Assembly: GCA_050945795.1 (NCBI GenBank)
Contig: JBMNTP010000008.1
Location: forward strand, 1 to 61,924
DNA: 61,924 nucleotides
Reading direction: 5' to 3'
Source: JBMNTP01 sp050945795
Lineage (GTDB): Bacteria > Bacillota > Clostridia > Christensenellales > MGBC116941
Shown here: positions 16,275 to 25,286 of the stretch, one piece after another
Layout: every line of letters starts with the position of its first letter
How positions within the stretch are numbered: the first letter of the stretch is position 1
Program-made: the position numbers and the translations under genes
Notes under the pieces: generated by a model
Databases searched by the model: none
Told to the model about the DNA's origin: nothing
The model's input: only the letters and a program-made list of their open reading frames with translations

Positions 16275-16318
16275 AACCCCTCCGCATATATGTTAATAAT
16301 ACATATGCCCGAGGGGTT
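16275..16318 (-). terminator. prfB terminator whose 3' arm contains the yabP ribosome binding site
   Basis: On the minus strand aacccctc pairs with gaggggtt, and after a small internal loop gcatatgt pairs with atatatgc, about 16 pairs in all; ttttt follows. Both the 3' arm and the T-run belong to the yabP leader: ggagggg is paired and the ATG is 7 bases beyond. The element lies after the divergently read 5' side of yabP, not directly after prfB, whose stop is at 16340 - thus on the minus strand it directly follows prfB (22 bases). Confidence 0.65.
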
Positions 16319-16339
16319 ATTATATATTCTTATTTGCGG

Positions 16340-17443
16340 CTAAGACTTCCTTAAGTAAGAATTGATAAACACATCGATCTCACCGTCCATAACTGCCTGT
16401 ACATTTCCGGTTTCCTCGCCGGTGCGATGGTCTTTTACCATGCTGTACGGATGGAACACATAAGAGCGTATCTGACTGCCCCATTCTATCCTTTTCATCT
16501 CGCCCTTTATCTCCAGCACCTTCTCCATAGCTTCACGCTCTTTTATTTCAAGCAGCTTGCTTTTAAGCATACGCATGGCCGTTTCCCTATTCTGCATCTG
16601 CGAGCGCTCATTCTGGCACTGTACGACGATACCCGTCGGTAGATGCGTTATGCGTATGGCGCTGTCCGTCTTGTTGACGTGCTGCCCGCCCGCCCCGCTG
16701 GAGCGATAAGTATCTATCCTAAGCTCATCTTGATTTATATCTATCTCAATATCATCGTCTATATCCGGCATAACGTCCAAAGAGGCAAACGATGTATGCC
16801 GCCGTGACGACGAGTCAAAAGGAGATATGCGCACAAGGCGATGAACGCCTTTCTCCGCCTTTAAATAGCCATACGCCATGTCCCCCGCCACCTCAAAAGT
16901 AACGCTCTTTATGCCGGCATCATCGCCCTCAAGGTAGTCAAGCACCTTTATCGAATACCCCTTATTCTCACAATAGCGAGTATACATGCGATAGAGCATG
17001 CCCGTCCAATCCTGCGCCTCTGTTCCTCCGGCTCCGGCATGGAGCGATAATATGGCGTTGTTGGCGTCATATTCGCCGTTTAAAAGCGCGGATAGTCTAA
17101 GCTCCTCCACCTTCTCCTCAAGCTTTTCCACTTCCTCTTGAGCCTCGTTAAGGCTGTCTTCGTCGCCTGCTTCCTCTCCTAGCTCAATAAGCACTTCGGC
17201 GTCATCAACACGGGCTACCAGAGAATTATATGTATTAATCCTTACCTCAAGCGCCTTTATCCGCTTGTTTATTTTCTGAGAGCCTTCTATATCATTCCAA
17301 AATTCCGGCTCCTCCTGCTTTTTCCTAAGCTCATCAAGCTCCGCCCTCATGCCGTCAATATCAAAAGCGTCCGCCGTTTCGCGCAGGCTTAGCCTCATAG
17401 CTTCAATGCTCTGCCTTAGCTCTACTGTATCTATCAAATGCAT
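16340..17443 (-). CDS. prfB: Peptide chain release factor 2
   Basis: The protein has 367 residues. It reads stop codons UAA and UGA on the ribosome. The tripeptide SPF (in ISPFDSSSRRHTS) and the catalytic GGQ (SSGAGGQHVNKTDSA) are both present. Unlike most bacterial prfB genes, the reading frame is continuous from the N terminus through the region where the programmed frameshift normally lies. The ATG at 17443 has aaggag just upstream and lies 8 bases after the secA stop, so the two are probably co-transcribed as in many Firmicutes. Confidence 0.95.
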   Translation of the reverse strand: MHLIDTVELRQSIEAMRLSLRETADAFDIDGMRAELDELRKKQEEPEFWNDIEGSQKINKRIKALEVRINTYNSLVARVDDAEVLIELGEEAGDEDSLNEAQEEVEKLEEKVEELRLSALLNGEYDANNAILSLHAGAGGTEAQDWTGMLYRMYTRYCENKGYSIKVLDYLEGDDAGIKSVTFEVAGDMAYGYLKAEKGVHRLVRISPFDSSSRRHTSFASLDVMPDIDDDIEIDINQDELRIDTYRSSGAGGQHVNKTDSAIRITHLPTGIVVQCQNERSQMQNRETAMRMLKSKLLEIKEREAMEKVLEIKGEMKRIEWGSQIRSYVFHPYSMVKDHRTGEETGNVQAVMDGEIDVFINSYLRKS

Positions 17444-17450
17444 CCTCTCC

Positions 17451-20117
17451 TTATTGCGCGCCGGCTTCCCTGCCACAGCAATTCTTGTATTTTTTACCAC
17501 TCCCACATGAGCAGGGCGCGTTTCTTCCAACTTTTGTTGCCGTCTTTACCGGTTGCGCCGGGCCACCGCTGCGTCCTTCTACCGTCTTAACAGCCTGCCT
17601 TCTTACCGGCTGCTTTCTTGCGCTTATATGATAGAGCATACGAATGGTATCCTCGCGTATTGCCCCTGTCATCTCCTCAAACATATCAAAGCCTTCGCGC
17701 GTATACTCAACAACCGGATTATGGTTGCCGTAAGCCCTTAAGCTTATGCCCTGACGCAGTTGATCCATATTGTCTATATGATCAGTCCACAGCCTGTCGA
17801 CTACATTTAGCAACACCACGCGCTCTATCTCACGCATATCCGCGCCGCTCTCGGTAAGCTCCTGCTCTTTTTTGGCGTAAATCTCCTCGGTAGCCGTTTT
17901 CAGCCGCTCCGACAGCTCTTTTTTTGATACCTTCACCGCGTCATCTTCGCAAAGTTCAATAGCGAAAATCCGTCTTATATAATCGCAAACCGCCTTGTAA
18001 TCCGGCCGCTCGCCGCCTATATAAAGCTCTATAACCTCATCTATAAGCGAATCGGTCATATCCTTTATCTGCCCGCTTATATCGCCGCCCATAAGCACGT
18101 TACGGCGCTGCGAATACATTACCTCGCGCTGCTTGTTCATAACATCGTCGTATTGGAGAACATGCTTTCTCGAATCGAAGTTGCGCTCCTCAACACGTTT
18201 TTGCGCCGCCTCTATCTGCTTGCTCAACACTCCGTATTCAAGCGGCATATCGCCCTCAGGATCCAGCCGCGACATAAGCGCTTGCAGCCTCTCGCCGCCG
18301 AACAGCCGCATCAAATCATCTTCAAGCGATATGTAGAAGCGTGAAACGCCGGGATCGCCCTGCCTGCCCGAACGTCCCCTAAGCTGATTGTCTATACGTC
18401 GGCTTTCATGCCGCTCTGTACCTATAATCGCCAACCCGCCTACCGCTATAACTTTTTCATGCTCTTCATCGCATTCGGCTTTAAATTTATTGTATAGCTC
18501 ACGGTACTTGGCGCGCGCCGCTATCACCGCCTCATCGTCTGTATCGGCGTGTCCCGTCGCTTCTTCAATAATCGACTCCTCATATTGCAGCCGCTTCATT
18601 TCGCGGCGAGCGAGAAAGTCGGGGTTGCCACCGAGTATTATGTCTGTGCCGCGTCCCGCCATATTTGTAGCTATAGTAACAGCGCCGAATTTTCCCGCCT
18701 GCGCTACTATCTCGGCTTCTTTTTGATGGAACTTGGCGTTTAGCACCTCATGCTTTACTCCGCGGCGTTTTAGCATAGCCGAGAGCATTTCGCTCTTTTC
18801 AACTGTAATAGTACCAACGAGTACCGGCTGCCCCGTCTTGTGCCGCTCTATAACATCTTCTATAACGGCATTAAGCTTCGCGGTTTCACGCGCGAATATA
18901 ATGTCGTTTTCGTCCTTCCTTATCATCGACATGTTTGTAGGTATCTCTACAACATCAAGCCCGTATATGCCCTGGAATTCGGTTTCCTCAGTCTTGGCGG
19001 TGCCCGTCATGCCCGATAGCTTTCTGTACATCCTAAAATAGTTCTGGAAGGTAATAGTCGCCATAGTTCTGTTTTCGCGTTCAACCTTAACGCCTTCTTT
19101 AGCCTCTATCGCCTGATGCAGTCCGTCGCTGTACCTTCTGCCTGTCATAAGGCGGCCGGTGAACTCGTCAACAATTATGACCTGCCCGTCCTGCACAACA
19201 TAATCCTTATCCCGTTTCATAAGCGTTCTCGCTTTAAGCGCCTGATTAACGTGGTGGGATAGCTCTGTGTTTTCAACATCGCTCAGGTTTTCAACGTCGA
19301 AATGCGCCTCGGTAACCTTAACGCCTTCTTCAGTAAGGTTGCAGGTGTTTTGCTTTTCATCGTATGTATAGTGATCCTCGTCTTTAAGTCGCTTAACAAA
19401 TCTGTCCGCCTTTTCATACATATCCGTAGATTTTTCGCCCTGTCCGGATATTATAAGCGGAGTTCTAGCCTCATCTATGAGTATTGAGTCCACCTCGTCA
19501 ACTATGGCGAAGCTTAGCTCTCGCTGCGCCATATTCTCCCTTGAAACAACCATGTTGTCACGCAGGTAGTCAAAGCCAAACTCATTGTTTGTGCCATATG
19601 TAACATCCGCCGCGTAGCTCTGCCGTTTTGACGCCGGATCCTGCCCATGCACCACCAGCCCGACACTCATACCGAGGAACTTAAATATCTTGCCCATCCA
19701 TTCGCTGTCACGACGCGCAAGATAATCGTTAACGGTTACTATGTGTACGCCTTTTCCCTCTAAGGCGTTAAGATAAGCCGGCAGCGTAGCCACCAGAGTT
19801 TTGCCTTCTCCCGTTTTCATTTCGGCTATACGGCCTTGATGCAGCACCACTCCGCCGACAAGCTGCACTCTAAAATGCCTCATGCCCAGCGTTCTTATGC
19901 TCGCCTCTCGCACCACCGCAAACGCTTCGGGCAAAAGATCATCGAGCGTTTCTCCGTTTTTAAGCCGCTCTTTGAACTCTATTGTCTTTGCTCTAAGCGC
20001 ATCATCAGACAGCGCTTTTATTTCAGGCTCCAGCGCCTCCGTAGCGTCAGCAATCTTATATATATCCTTTAGTTTCGCTTCATTTGAACCGCCAAAAAGT
20101 CTTTGCAATAATCCCAT
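17451..20117 (-). CDS. secA: Preprotein translocase ATPase SecA
   Basis: The protein has 888 residues. It drives export through SecYEG. Visible motifs are the Walker A MKTGEGKT, IVDEVDSILIDEART, the translocase signatures MAGRGTDI and GLAIIGTERHESRRIDNQLRGR, and a C-terminal zinc-binding tail CSCGSGKKYKNCCG that contacts SecB or lipids. It starts at an ATG behind aggtgg. Upstream, 20118-20321 holds no gene; downstream prfB follows within 8 bases. Confidence 0.98.
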   Translation of the reverse strand: MGLLQRLFGGSNEAKLKDIYKIADATEALEPEIKALSDDALRAKTIEFKERLKNGETLDDLLPEAFAVVREASIRTLGMRHFRVQLVGGVVLHQGRIAEMKTGEGKTLVATLPAYLNALEGKGVHIVTVNDYLARRDSEWMGKIFKFLGMSVGLVVHGQDPASKRQSYAADVTYGTNNEFGFDYLRDNMVVSRENMAQRELSFAIVDEVDSILIDEARTPLIISGQGEKSTDMYEKADRFVKRLKDEDHYTYDEKQNTCNLTEEGVKVTEAHFDVENLSDVENTELSHHVNQALKARTLMKRDKDYVVQDGQVIIVDEFTGRLMTGRRYSDGLHQAIEAKEGVKVERENRTMATITFQNYFRMYRKLSGMTGTAKTEETEFQGIYGLDVVEIPTNMSMIRKDENDIIFARETAKLNAVIEDVIERHKTGQPVLVGTITVEKSEMLSAMLKRRGVKHEVLNAKFHQKEAEIVAQAGKFGAVTIATNMAGRGTDIILGGNPDFLARREMKRLQYEESIIEEATGHADTDDEAVIAARAKYRELYNKFKAECDEEHEKVIAVGGLAIIGTERHESRRIDNQLRGRSGRQGDPGVSRFYISLEDDLMRLFGGERLQALMSRLDPEGDMPLEYGVLSKQIEAAQKRVEERNFDSRKHVLQYDDVMNKQREVMYSQRRNVLMGGDISGQIKDMTDSLIDEVIELYIGGERPDYKAVCDYIRRIFAIELCEDDAVKVSKKELSERLKTATEEIYAKKEQELTESGADMREIERVVLLNVVDRLWTDHIDNMDQLRQGISLRAYGNHNPVVEYTREGFDMFEEMTGAIREDTIRMLYHISARKQPVRRQAVKTVEGRSGGPAQPVKTATKVGRNAPCSCGSGKKYKNCCGREAGAQ

Positions 20118-20321
20118 TTCTTTACCACCTAAGCTTTAATCGCCAGTTAATAATTTTATCATTTCACAATCTATACCGCAAGGTTTTGCCTTAAAAGCGC
20201 TATAGCGCCACCTTAAAATATGCGACTTCCCCGCTTTAACGCCGGCTTAAAGTCGGCTTTGGCATACCTTTGGCTAATATAGCGCATTAAGATAATGATA
20301 CGGTAAAAGCTGCCGTTTGGC

Positions 20322-20357
20322 AAATAAAAAAGACCCGTAATATGCTTTACGGGTCTT
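20322..20357 (-). terminator. Terminator of the ncRNA/zinc-ribbon transcript
   Basis: On the minus strand aagacccgtaaa and tttacgggtctt-like arms pair around a short AT loop and are followed by tttttatttg. Confidence 0.85.
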
Positions 20358-20399
20358 GGTTTGCTGTTCCTCGGACTTAATTGGCTTTAAGTGAGGGTT

Positions 20400-20672
20400 T
20401 TAGTTCCTTACCGACTGAAAACAATCGCTGCAATAAATCGGCCTGTCGTTTTTGGGAATAAAGGGGATTTTGGTATCCACGCCGCAGTTAGCGCAAACAG
20501 CATCGTACATTTCGCGGGGCTTCCTGGCCGCATTCTTTCTTACATCACGGCATTCGCGGCACCTGGCCGGCTCGTTCTGGAATCCTTTTTCCGCGTAGAA
20601 CTCTTGCTCTCCCGTCGTGAAAACGAAATCCGACCCGCAATCCTTGCATACTAAGGTCTTGTCTTCGAACAT
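20400..20672 (-). CDS. Small double zinc-ribbon protein
   Basis: The protein has 90 residues. The first module has CKDCGSDFVFTTGEQEFYAEKG-type residues with a later CRECRD (a zinc-ribbon family common in Clostridia and other Firmicutes). The second has CANCG and CSDC spaced by 17, a C-x2-C-x17-C-x2-C ribbon, with the basic end SVRN. It probably binds zinc and perhaps nucleic acid; the function is unknown. The ATG at 20672 is chosen because the sequence upstream is the structured RNA described next. The long leader suggests that the RNA may influence this gene, or that the two are simply co-transcribed. Confidence 0.8.
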   Translation of the reverse strand: MFEDKTLVCKDCGSDFVFTTGEQEFYAEKGFQNEPARCRECRDVRKNAARKPREMYDAVCANCGVDTKIPFIPKNDRPIYCSDCFQSVRN

Positions 20673-20699
20673 TTTAATTTGTCCCTCACTTTGATATTT

Positions 20700-20979
20700 G
20701 TTTATGTCCCCGCAATCAGCTGACCTGGTTTTTGCCCCCACATCCGCCGGCTGAGAGCTTCGCTCAAGGCGCAAGCCTCCTCACTGCAACTCTTCTCAGT
20801 CGGTACATCATCCCATAACAGCGATGCCCTCAAGAGGAACACCTATGTAACCGGGTTTTCCCTACTGGCCGGGCTTACTTCTAAGCCGCACCATGCTCAC
20901 CGGCTTTTTGCCGGGTTACGTGGATCGTTTCGCCTGCGACTGGCATCGATTTACAACCACAGACCTAATTACAGAGTAC
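20700..20979 (-). ncRNA. Large structured RNA, raiA-motif candidate
   Basis: On the minus strand the region folds into nested helices: cgatgcc with ggcatcg (closing about 120 bases), cgtaaccc with gggttac, cggctta with taagccg, ccggc with gccgg, and a second domain closed by cgactgag with ctcagccg. A good promoter lies just upstream and a terminator ends the transcript after the zinc-ribbon gene. Published raiA-motif RNAs occur in Firmicutes beside comFC, raiA and secA, exactly this position, although no raiA gene is present here. The family name rests on location and structure, not on a model match. Confidence 0.55.
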
Positions 20980-20985
20980 TACTTT

Positions 20986-21014
20986 ACTATATTACAAAAA
21001 AAACCTGAATGCAA
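20986..21014 (-). promoter_or_regulatory. Promoter of the structured RNA
   Basis: On the minus strand TTGCAT (21014-21009) and TATAGT (20991-20986) are separated by 17 bases. A start near 20979 would place the whole folded region in the transcript. Confidence 0.65.
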
Positions 21015-21051
21015 TATTTATTTATCAATATAAGCGAAAAAAACGCCTATA

Positions 21052-21729
21052 TTACTCATTTTCGCCGCCTTCGCCCGCCAAAGCAAAGGATATCACCGCT
21101 AAAGAGGCGGCTCCCGCCCTCTCAAGCACATCCATACACTCGCAAACGGTGCTGCCGGTGGTTACAACATCATCAACTATAATAACCCGCCTGCCCTGTA
21201 TATACCCGCCCTTTGCGGCACAAAACACGCCCTCTACATTCTTCGCTCTTTTCTCCGCCGGGGTTTTGCTCTGCGGCCGCGAGTTAATCTGCTTTTCAAG
21301 CAAATTCTCGCAAGGTATGCCCATCCGCTTTGACAGTTCGCGCGCTAAAAGCTCGCTTTGATTGTATCCTCTTTTTCGCTGCCTTATCCGATGGAGCGGC
21401 ACCGGCACAAGAACATCGCCGCCTATGCCCGCATTATCCGCCGCAACGCTCATATATTCAGCCATATTATAAGCAAAATATCGCTTTGAGGAAAATTTTA
21501 AGCCATGTAGCATCGCCTTTGCCGCCCCTTTATAATGAAAAGGCGCCGTAAACATACGCCGCCCTCCTAAAAGGCTAATGCCGTCATCAATCAACCGGCA
21601 GCTTTCCAGCTCTAATCGGCAATCATGGCATATATGCGCGGCAACGCTATTTTCGCCGCCGCACAGAGCGCACGCCACGTTATCGGGATAAAGCAGCCTA
21701 ATAAGGCTTTTCAAAATGCCGCGACTCAC
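21052..21729 (-). CDS. comFC: ComF family phosphoribosyltransferase-like protein
   Basis: The protein has 225 residues. An N-terminal zinc finger (CALCGG, then CHDC) is followed by a phosphoribosyltransferase-like domain with VPVPLHRIRQRKRGYNQ and the PRPP loop VIIVDDVVTTGST. ComFC acts with ComFA in processing of incoming single-stranded DNA in competent cells, and many non-competent bacteria keep it. It starts at a GTG overlapping the recD2 stop (GTGA), which indicates coupled translation. The fact that recD2 and comFC are neighbours suggests a DNA-processing pair. Confidence 0.9.
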   Translation of the reverse strand: MSRGILKSLIRLLYPDNVACALCGGENSVAAHICHDCRLELESCRLIDDGISLLGGRRMFTAPFHYKGAAKAMLHGLKFSSKRYFAYNMAEYMSVAADNAGIGGDVLVPVPLHRIRQRKRGYNQSELLARELSKRMGIPCENLLEKQINSRPQSKTPAEKRAKNVEGVFCAAKGGYIQGRRVIIVDDVVTTGSTVCECMDVLERAGAASLAVISFALAGEGGENE

Positions 21730-23939
21730 GGCCTATCCCTCAGTTTTTTATACCAGCTTTGCAGTGCGTGATCCAGGCCGCTGTATCGCCTGGCGATATG
21801 GTTATTCCTCACCATAGCCGCCACTCCCTCTTTGCGTCCGACTAAAAACGCCTTTTCCTTAGCCCTTGTAAGCGCTGTATACAGCAGGTTTCTTGTCATA
21901 AGCATAGGCGGCCCCAGCGAAACAGGCATTACGATTGCTTTAAACTCGCTGCCCTGACTCTTGTGTACCGACACGCAGTAAGCCAGCGCCAGCTCGTCCG
22001 CCCTTATAAAATCGTATACCGCCACCCGCTCATCATCAAAAACGACGGTGATTTCCTGCATCTCTATATCTATGGCGCGCACAAACCCTACATCGCCGTT
22101 GAATACTCCTCTGCTCTTTTCAACGCCGCCTATAGTGTGCCGCTCCCATTCAAGCTCGTAGTTATTCTTTATCTGCATAACCTTGTCGCCTTCCCTTATA
22201 AGAAGCTCGCCAAACGCTTTCTCCTTTTTAAGGCGCGACTTGGGGTTTAATCGCTGCTGCAGCAGCCTGTTGAGATTGTTTACGCCGAGCTCATTCTTTT
22301 TCATAGGCGATACCGCCTGCATATCCCTTAGAGGATCAAAGCCTACGGTACGCGGATCATTTCCCGAAAATAAATCGAGTATGGCGCTAAGTATATCGAC
22401 GTTTTCCCGCCTGCTATCAAAGAAAAAGCCGCCCCCCGAATACAAATCCGGCATACGGCCGGCGTTTATACTGTGCGCGTTTACCACAATGCTGCTGCCG
22501 GCGTCCTGCCTGTATATTTCACTAAGCCTTACCACCGGCAAAACACCGCTGCTTATAATATCTCTAAGCACATTGCCCACGCCTACCGGCGGCAGCTGAT
22601 CGGCATCTCCTACCATAACAAGCCTGCATCCCGGCTTTAACGCCCTTAAAAGACTATAAGCCAGCGGCAAATCCGCCATGCTCATCTCATCAACTATTAT
22701 CGCCCCCGCGTCTACGGGATTGTCCTCATTCCTGCCTACATAACCGTCGGCGGTATATTCAAGCAGCCGGTGCAGCGTCCTCGCCTCTTGTCCCGACGCC
22801 TCACTCATCCGCTTTGCCGCCCTGCCGGTAGGCGCGCACAGCATAACATCAAGGCCAAGCGAATCATAAAGCCGCGTAACCAGCTTTATAATAGTCGTTT
22901 TTCCGGTACCCGGCCCGCCGGTTATTACAACGGCGTTTGAAGTCGCCGCCGTCATTACTGCGTCTCGCTGCTGCGCCGCAAGCTCTATGCCCTCCGCCGC
23001 CTGCATAAGCGACAGCCTGTCTTCAAGGCCGTCCTCATATTGCGGCTGCTCGGCTAACGACAGCGCCGCCAGCATTCTCGCGAGCTCGTTTTCCTGCCTG
23101 TACACCTGCCGCAAATATACGCGCTTTTCCCCCGTTTCGGTGCAGCACGCCAAATCGTCCTCAAGTATAAGAGTATCCACCGCATTTTGAACAAGCCCAC
23201 CGTCGGCCGAAAGCTCCTTTGCCGCCGCCCTTATTAAAACATCATACGGCAGATATGAATGTCCTTCGTTTCTAGCCCAGGATAGTATGAACTTAACTCC
23301 GGCCGACAGCCTAAATGGCGAATGCGGCTGAACCCCGAGGTTTGCGGCAATCTTATCCGCCGTTTTAAAGCCAATTCCGAATATATCGTTAATAAGCCGG
23401 TACGGATTCTCTCTAACTATTTTTACAGAGTCATCGCCGTACACCCTGTATATCTTAACAGCCTGATTAACGCTTACACCAAAGCGCTGCAGCCCCATCA
23501 TTATTTCCCGGGTAACCACCTGCTCGGCGTAAGAGGCGCATATCTGCTCCGCCCTGTTCTTGCCAATACCCTTTACTGTTGAAAGCAGCTCGGGCTGATA
23601 CTGCAAAACCTCCAGCGCTTTATCGCCGAAGGTTTTTACTATGTTTGAAGCGGTAGCCGGGCCAACGCCCTTTATAAGACCGCAGCCAAGATACGCCTCT
23701 ATTTCGCTGAGCGTTGTCGGGGCTATTATCTCGTATGATTCAACGTCAAGCTGCATGCCGTAGTCGCGATGCTGCTTCCATACGCCTTTAAGCCTTATTT
23801 TCTCCCCCGCCTCGGCTAAAGGTATTATGCCCACCGCTGTAACCGGCTCTCCTTCGCTGCTTAATTCCAGCACCGAAAAGCCGTTAGCTTCATTCCTAAA
23901 TATTATATTTTCAATAATGCCTTCAATCTGCACCATCAT
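21726..23939 (-). CDS. recD2: RecD2-type ATP-dependent DNA helicase
   Basis: The protein has 737 residues. The N-terminal OB-like part and helix-hairpin-helix repeats (about 80-200, GCGLIKGVGPATA, KGIGKNRAEQI and GIGFKTADKIA) are typical of RecD2 rather than RecBCD RecD. Superfamily 1B helicase motifs follow: GGPGTGKTT (I), VDEMSMAD (II), VGDADQLPPVG (III) and YTALTRAKEK (VI). It unwinds DNA 5' to 3' in repair. The ATG at 23939 is preferred; a TTG at 23948 overlapping the metK stop is possible. Confidence 0.93.
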   Translation of the reverse strand: MMVQIEGIIENIIFRNEANGFSVLELSSEGEPVTAVGIIPLAEAGEKIRLKGVWKQHRDYGMQLDVESYEIIAPTTLSEIEAYLGCGLIKGVGPATASNIVKTFGDKALEVLQYQPELLSTVKGIGKNRAEQICASYAEQVVTREIMMGLQRFGVSVNQAVKIYRVYGDDSVKIVRENPYRLINDIFGIGFKTADKIAANLGVQPHSPFRLSAGVKFILSWARNEGHSYLPYDVLIRAAAKELSADGGLVQNAVDTLILEDDLACCTETGEKRVYLRQVYRQENELARMLAALSLAEQPQYEDGLEDRLSLMQAAEGIELAAQQRDAVMTAATSNAVVITGGPGTGKTTIIKLVTRLYDSLGLDVMLCAPTGRAAKRMSEASGQEARTLHRLLEYTADGYVGRNEDNPVDAGAIIVDEMSMADLPLAYSLLRALKPGCRLVMVGDADQLPPVGVGNVLRDIISSGVLPVVRLSEIYRQDAGSSIVVNAHSINAGRMPDLYSGGGFFFDSRRENVDILSAILDLFSGNDPRTVGFDPLRDMQAVSPMKKNELGVNNLNRLLQQRLNPKSRLKKEKAFGELLIREGDKVMQIKNNYELEWERHTIGGVEKSRGVFNGDVGFVRAIDIEMQEITVVFDDERVAVYDFIRADELALAYCVSVHKSQGSEFKAIVMPVSLGPPMLMTRNLLYTALTRAKEKAFLVGRKEGVAAMVRNNHIARRYSGLDHALQSWYKKLRDRP

Positions 23940-23944
23940 TGAAA

Positions 23945-25111
23945 TCAAACGCCTTTTTTAAGCAGCGCCGCCCTGTCAACCCTTTCCCACGGCAGATCAA
24001 TATCCATCCTGCCTAAATGCCCGTATGCCGCCGTTTGAAGGTATATCGGCCTTCTAAGGTTCAGCTCCTCTATCATAGCCTGCGGCCTAAAATCAAAGGC
24101 GCGGCTTAAAAGACCCGTTATCGCGGCATCGTCTATTTTGCCGGTGCCATAAGTATCAACGAGTATTGAAACCGGCCGCGCTACGCCTATCGCATACGCC
24201 AGCTCTATCTGGCACTTATCCGCCAGCCCCGCCGCCACTACGTTTTTCGCGGCGTAGCGCGCATAATATGCGGCGCTCCTGTCCACTTTGCTCGGGTCTT
24301 TACCGGAAAAACTGCCGCCGCCGTGGCTTGCGTACCCGCCGTATGTATCTACTATTATTTTGCGTCCGGTAAGCCCGGTATCCGCCGCCGGCCCTCCGGT
24401 AACAAAACGGCCGGTCGGGTTTACATAATACTTTGTATTAGACAGCATGTTTTGAGGTATCACTTCTTTTACAACATGCTGAATTATGTCGCTTTGTATC
24501 TTTTCCTGCTCTACATCGGGATCGTGCTGTGCCGATATAACAACGGTATCAACCCTTACCGCCCTGTTGCCATCATACTCCACAGTAACCTGTGATTTGC
24601 CATCCGGCCTAAGGTAAGGCAAAAGTCCACTTTTTCTGCAATCGGCCAGCCGCTTTGCCAACAGATGCGACAGATGTATAGGCATAGGCATAAGCGCGTC
24701 CGTCTCATTGCAGGCGAACCCGAACATAAGCCCCTGATCGCCGGCTCCGGCGTCAAAGCCTTTTTCGCCGCTCCTCGCTTCAAAGGGATTGTTCACTCCC
24801 ATGGCTATATCCGGCGACTGCTCATCAATCGACAGCATAACGGCGCATGACTTGGCGCTAAAACCAAGCTTAGCATCATCATACCCTATATCATTAATAA
24901 CACGCCTAGCCACCGCCGCTATATCGGCGTAGCCCTGCGTTGTGATTTCACCCATAACAAGAACAAGCCCGGTTGTAACCGCCGTTTCGCACGCCACTCT
25001 TGACATAGCGTCCTGCTCGATAAGGGTATCGAGAACGGCGTCGGCAATCTGGTCGCAAACCTTGTCCGGATGTCCTTCTGTAACCGATTCAGATGTAAAA
25101 AGCCTTTTCAT
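23945..25111 (-). CDS. metK: S-adenosylmethionine synthetase
   Basis: The protein has 388 residues, close to the family length. It makes SAM from methionine and ATP. Motifs include TEGHPDK near the start, GAGDQGLMFGFA, and the phosphate loop GGGSFSGKDPSKVDRS. The gene lies first in a metK-recD2-comFC run. Its leader carries a strong hairpin but not the core of a SAM-I riboswitch. aaggga lies before the ATG. Confidence 0.97.
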   Translation of the reverse strand: MKRLFTSESVTEGHPDKVCDQIADAVLDTLIEQDAMSRVACETAVTTGLVLVMGEITTQGYADIAAVARRVINDIGYDDAKLGFSAKSCAVMLSIDEQSPDIAMGVNNPFEARSGEKGFDAGAGDQGLMFGFACNETDALMPMPIHLSHLLAKRLADCRKSGLLPYLRPDGKSQVTVEYDGNRAVRVDTVVISAQHDPDVEQEKIQSDIIQHVVKEVIPQNMLSNTKYYVNPTGRFVTGGPAADTGLTGRKIIVDTYGGYASHGGGSFSGKDPSKVDRSAAYYARYAAKNVVAAGLADKCQIELAYAIGVARPVSILVDTYGTGKIDDAAITGLLSRAFDFRPQAMIEELNLRRPIYLQTAAYGHLGRMDIDLPWERVDRAALLKKGV

Positions 25112-25192
25112 TAATAATTCCCTTTCAATATATATACCTTAGAGCGCCGCGTATCTCGAAATACGCAGCTTCTCATAACTCGCGCCGATGTT

Positions 25193-25221
25193 ATTATATG
25201 TTTATTGTAATGCCTAGTCAA
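25193..25221 (-). promoter_or_regulatory. Promoter of metK with structured leader
   Basis: On the minus strand TTGACT (25221-25216) and TATAAT (25198-25193) are separated by 17 bases. The following 75-base leader contains gcgtat-ttcgag-atacgc flanked by further short complementary arms (agcgcc/ggcgc). Confidence 0.75.
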
Positions 25222-25225
25222 TGCC

Positions 25226-25254
25226 TGTACAAGCAAAATCCCAGGCGGTATAAT
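25226..25254 (+). promoter_or_regulatory. Probable promoter of the ttcA-like gene
   Basis: TATAAT (25249-25254) has tgtaca 17 bases upstream at 25226-25231. It is divergent from, and nearly touching, the metK promoter. Confidence 0.55.
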
Positions 25255-25286
25255 GTCGTATACGCAACTTCCGGAGGATTAAGACA

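Noticed and set aside
25112..25200. SAM-I riboswitch before metK
   Set aside because: The leader is short and lacks the conserved segments; only a simple hairpin is seen.
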